Shown: positions 62,135 through 64,000 of the stretch, one piece after another
Layout of the letters: each line of letters begins with the position of its first letter
Numbering within the stretch: the stretch's first letter is position 1
Assembly: GCF_002160065.1 (NCBI RefSeq)
Contig: NZ_NFJW01000010.1
Span: 1-64,000 of the forward strand
DNA length: 64,000 nt
Direction of reading: 5' to 3'
DNA from: Collinsella sp. An2
GTDB taxonomy: Bacteria; Actinomycetota; Coriobacteriia; Coriobacteriales; Coriobacteriaceae
Program-made: the position numbers and the translations under genes
Notes under the pieces: model-generated
The model's database searches: none
Told to the model about the DNA's origin: nothing
What the model saw: only the letters and a program-made list of their open reading frames with translations

Positions 62135-62698
62135 CTACACGACAGGACCGATTCGGTCGAGCGGCCACAACCTGAAGAGCGCGACCGCCACAAGGTTCTC
62201 CCGGGGCACGGCGCCGAAGTAACGCGAGTCGGCCGAGTCCTCACGGTTATCGCCCATCACCCAGATACAGCCCTCGGGAACCGTGAACGGGAAGGAAACG
62301 TCCGCACCGGGCGCCTGCGTGGCAAGCGGCCAGGACTCCCCCTGCGTATAGGACTCGTCGAGCGGCTCGCCGTCCACGACGACCTGGCCGCCCTCAAGGT
62401 CGACCGTCTGCCCCGCGGTCGCGATGACGCGCTTGACGAGGATATCATGCTCGCTGTCGGCCTGTGGGTTGCGGAAGACGACGATGTCGCCAGGAGCCAC
62501 GTCAATACCCAGCTCAAGCGTGACCTTCTGACCCATGATGGTATCGCCGATCTGAATCGTGGGCTCCATGGATCCTGTCGGAACCACATAGGGCTCGATC
62601 ACAAAGAACCGTACCAGCATCATGAGGGCAAAGGTCACCAAGAAGATGGCGATCCACTCCACAATGCCACGGATGACGGACATCTGATGCGTCTGCAT
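62135..62698 (-). CDS. lepB: Signal peptidase I
   Basis: 187 residues. One N-terminal membrane anchor (about 12-33), catalytic Ser43 in PTGSMEPT, catalytic Lys in ILVKRVIA, and GDNREDSADSRYFG. Removes signal peptides outside the membrane. 11 bases after trmD. Confidence 0.96.
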   Translation of the reverse strand: MQTHQMSVIRGIVEWIAIFLVTFALMMLVRFFVIEPYVVPTGSMEPTIQIGDTIMGQKVTLELGIDVAPGDIVVFRNPQADSEHDILVKRVIATAGQTVDLEGGQVVVDGEPLDESYTQGESWPLATQAPGADVSFPFTVPEGCIWVMGDNREDSADSRYFGAVPRENLVAVALFRLWPLDRIGPVV

Positions 62699-62709
62699 GC
62701 TCTCGTCTC

Positions 62710-63477
62710 CTATCCGTATGCCTTGTCCGACGAACCATGATAGCGCTCAAGCAGCTCGGCGGCCCGCGCGCGTTCAGATTCACTCAGGCGAGCATCCGCT
62801 ATAAGGTCGGGACGCCAGCGGCAGGTGCGATCGAGCGCGTTCTCGCGGCGCCAGGCATCGACCTTGGCGTGATCGCCAGAGAGCAGAATCTCGGGCACGC
62901 CCATGCCCCGAAACTCAGCGGGACGCGTGTACTGTTCGTACTCCAAAAGCCCGCCGTCGTCTCCCGTAGCGAAGGACTCGTCCTTGTTGCTCTGCTCATC
63001 GCCGAGCGCACCGGGAATGAGACGCACGACCGCGTCCATAACGACCATGGCGGGAAGCTCGCCGCCCGTAAGCACGTAGTCACCGATCGAGATGCATTCA
63101 TCGGCAAGCGTGTAGGCGCGCTCGTCCATGCCCTCATAGCGACCGCAGACAAATAACAGGCGGTCGTAAGTAGCCAGCCGCTCGGCGCACGTCTGATCAA
63201 ACGGCGCCCCGCAGGGCGTGAAGAAGACGACATGGGGCTTGGGGCCGGTCGCGGCAATGGACTCGACGGCCTCATAGATGGGCTCGACCTTCATGAGCAT
63301 GCCCTGGCCGCCGCCGTAGGGTTCATCGTCCACGGTGCGATGCCGGTCATGCGTCCAGTCACGAAGGTTATAGGCCGAAAACTCAAACAGTCCCGCACGG
63401 CGCGCACGGCCCAGAATCGAGGTGGACATGACGGGCTCGAACATCTCGGGAAACACTGAGAGCGCCTCTAGAATCAT
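62710..63477 (-). CDS. trmD: tRNA (guanine-N1)-methyltransferase
   Basis: Methylates G37 of tRNA; trefoil-knot SPOUT enzyme. YGGGQGMLMK, CGRYEGMDERA, ISIGDYVLTGGE and RPAEFRGM are all present. 255 residues from ATG 63477 with AGGTGG upstream; a GTG nine bases earlier lies in that site. Confidence 0.97.
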   Translation of the reverse strand: MILEALSVFPEMFEPVMSTSILGRARRAGLFEFSAYNLRDWTHDRHRTVDDEPYGGGQGMLMKVEPIYEAVESIAATGPKPHVVFFTPCGAPFDQTCAERLATYDRLLFVCGRYEGMDERAYTLADECISIGDYVLTGGELPAMVVMDAVVRLIPGALGDEQSNKDESFATGDDGGLLEYEQYTRPAEFRGMGVPEILLSGDHAKVDAWRRENALDRTCRWRPDLIADARLSESERARAAELLERYHGSSDKAYG

Positions 63478-63486
63478 GCAGACCAC

Positions 63487-64000
63487 CTAGCCCCGAGACG
63501 ACGTATCGATGAGGCCGTCCATGATATGCACCGGCAGCGGACCGTCATCCGGAATGGCATCGATCGCGTCGTCGATGACCGGGATGAGGACCTCGCCATA
63601 CGGTCCGCCTTCAACCACCCAGACGTCGTTGGCGGGCGTCTCCATGATGTCTGAAAGCACGCCCAGCGAACCAAAGCGTTCGTCGATGACCTCGCGGCCG
63701 CGCAGGCGGTCCAGCGAGACCTCGAGCGCGCCGAGGTCAAGGTCATCTTCGCGAGCAAGCAGATAGCAGCCCACGATGTCCACGGCGGCGGTAAGCGAGT
63801 CGATGCCGGCAAAGGCGACGACGAACTGGTCACCTTGATCGCGCACCGACTCGACCGTCATGAAGCGGTCGCGCTTGAGCGCCGGCGGCGTCAGAGCGAC
63901 TTCGAGCCCCGTCCGAACAACGAAAGGAAGGCCGCGCAGCGCCTCTGCGACGACCTCCCCACGTCTTCCGTGTGTGCGAACCACACGGGCTATGTTGCGA
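63487..64000 (-). CDS. rimM: 16S rRNA processing protein RimM (5' end outside window)
   Basis: The frame is open to the window edge, starting with RNIARVVRTHGRRGEVVAE, which is near the RimM N-terminus, so only a few residues are missing. N-terminal RimM domain, then a PRC-barrel (about 90-170). Assists 30S maturation. Nine bases before trmD. Confidence 0.95.
   Translation of the reverse strand, partial: RNIARVVRTHGRRGEVVAEALRGLPFVVRTGLEVALTPPALKRDRFMTVESVRDQGDQFVVAFAGIDSLTAAVDIVGCYLLAREDDLDLGALEVSLDRLRGREVIDERFGSLGVLSDIMETPANDVWVVEGGPYGEVLIPVIDDAIDAIPDDGPLPVHIMDGLIDTSSRG

Overview
The window looks like a chromosomal segment of a high-GC Gram-positive bacterium, most probably a Coriobacteriia member such as Collinsella (inferred from gene content, not proven). 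Supporting signs are the pgsA - GarA-type FHA - FtsR-type MerR order known from Actinobacteria, combined with the MEP isoprenoid pathway, TrmFO, two-subunit glycyl-tRNA synthetase and ATGA stop/start overlaps between tightly packed genes. Almost every housekeeping gene is on the minus strand.

Layout. 1-407: broken end of an IS1595-like transposase running off the window. 0.5-3.2 kb: apt, FtsR-like regulator, FHA protein and pgsA, then tRNA-Pro(GGG). 3.5-20.3 kb: one long minus-strand run: coaBC, zinc-ribbon coiled-coil protein, NIF3-like, cysteine desulfurase, rpe, gpsA, plsY, der, a DUF512 radical SAM protein, ispH, plsC, cmk, rluB, scpB, scpA, an M50 protease, a small membrane protein and an ABC-F ATPase. 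20.3-21.8 kb: tRNA-Val, tRNA-Met(CAT) and two identical tRNA-Ala(GGC) genes separated by non-coding DNA with repeats. 21.9-32.2 kb: proS, ispG, rseP, dxr, cdsA, uppS, frr, pyrH, tsf, rpsB (the classic rpsB-tsf neighbourhood). 32.5-39.2 kb: xerC, trmFO, dprA, comM, yraN, rnhB, rplS. 39.4-58.9 kb: an accessory signalling and polysaccharide island. 59-64 kb: glyS, glyQ, lepB, trmD and the 3' part of rimM.

How the genes work together. Phospholipid synthesis is almost complete in one window (gpsA, plsY, plsC, cdsA, pgsA), as are several steps from DXP to undecaprenyl diphosphate (dxr, ispG, ispH, uppS). Chromosome segregation (scpA, scpB, xerC), translation factors and tRNA modification (rluB, trmFO, trmD) fill the rest.

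The most interesting part is the island. The usual rimM-trmD-rplS-lepB-rnhB block is split: rplS-rnhB lie at about 38-39 kb and rimM-trmD-lepB at about 62-64 kb. Between them (with glyQS) sits a minus-strand operon for a VTC-domain protein, DUF4956 membrane protein, CotH-like kinase, a glycoside-hydrolase-like membrane-anchored protein, a HEAT-repeat membrane protein and a processive family-2 glycosyltransferase, followed by a CheB-CheR-PAS fusion. It is bracketed by plus-strand signalling genes: a hybrid histidine kinase and an EAL protein on one side, and a GGDEF protein, a REC-HD-GYP protein and an Hpt protein on the other. I read this as a cyclic-di-GMP and phosphorelay-controlled surface-glycan system whose polymer and regulatory wiring cannot be named from sequence alone.
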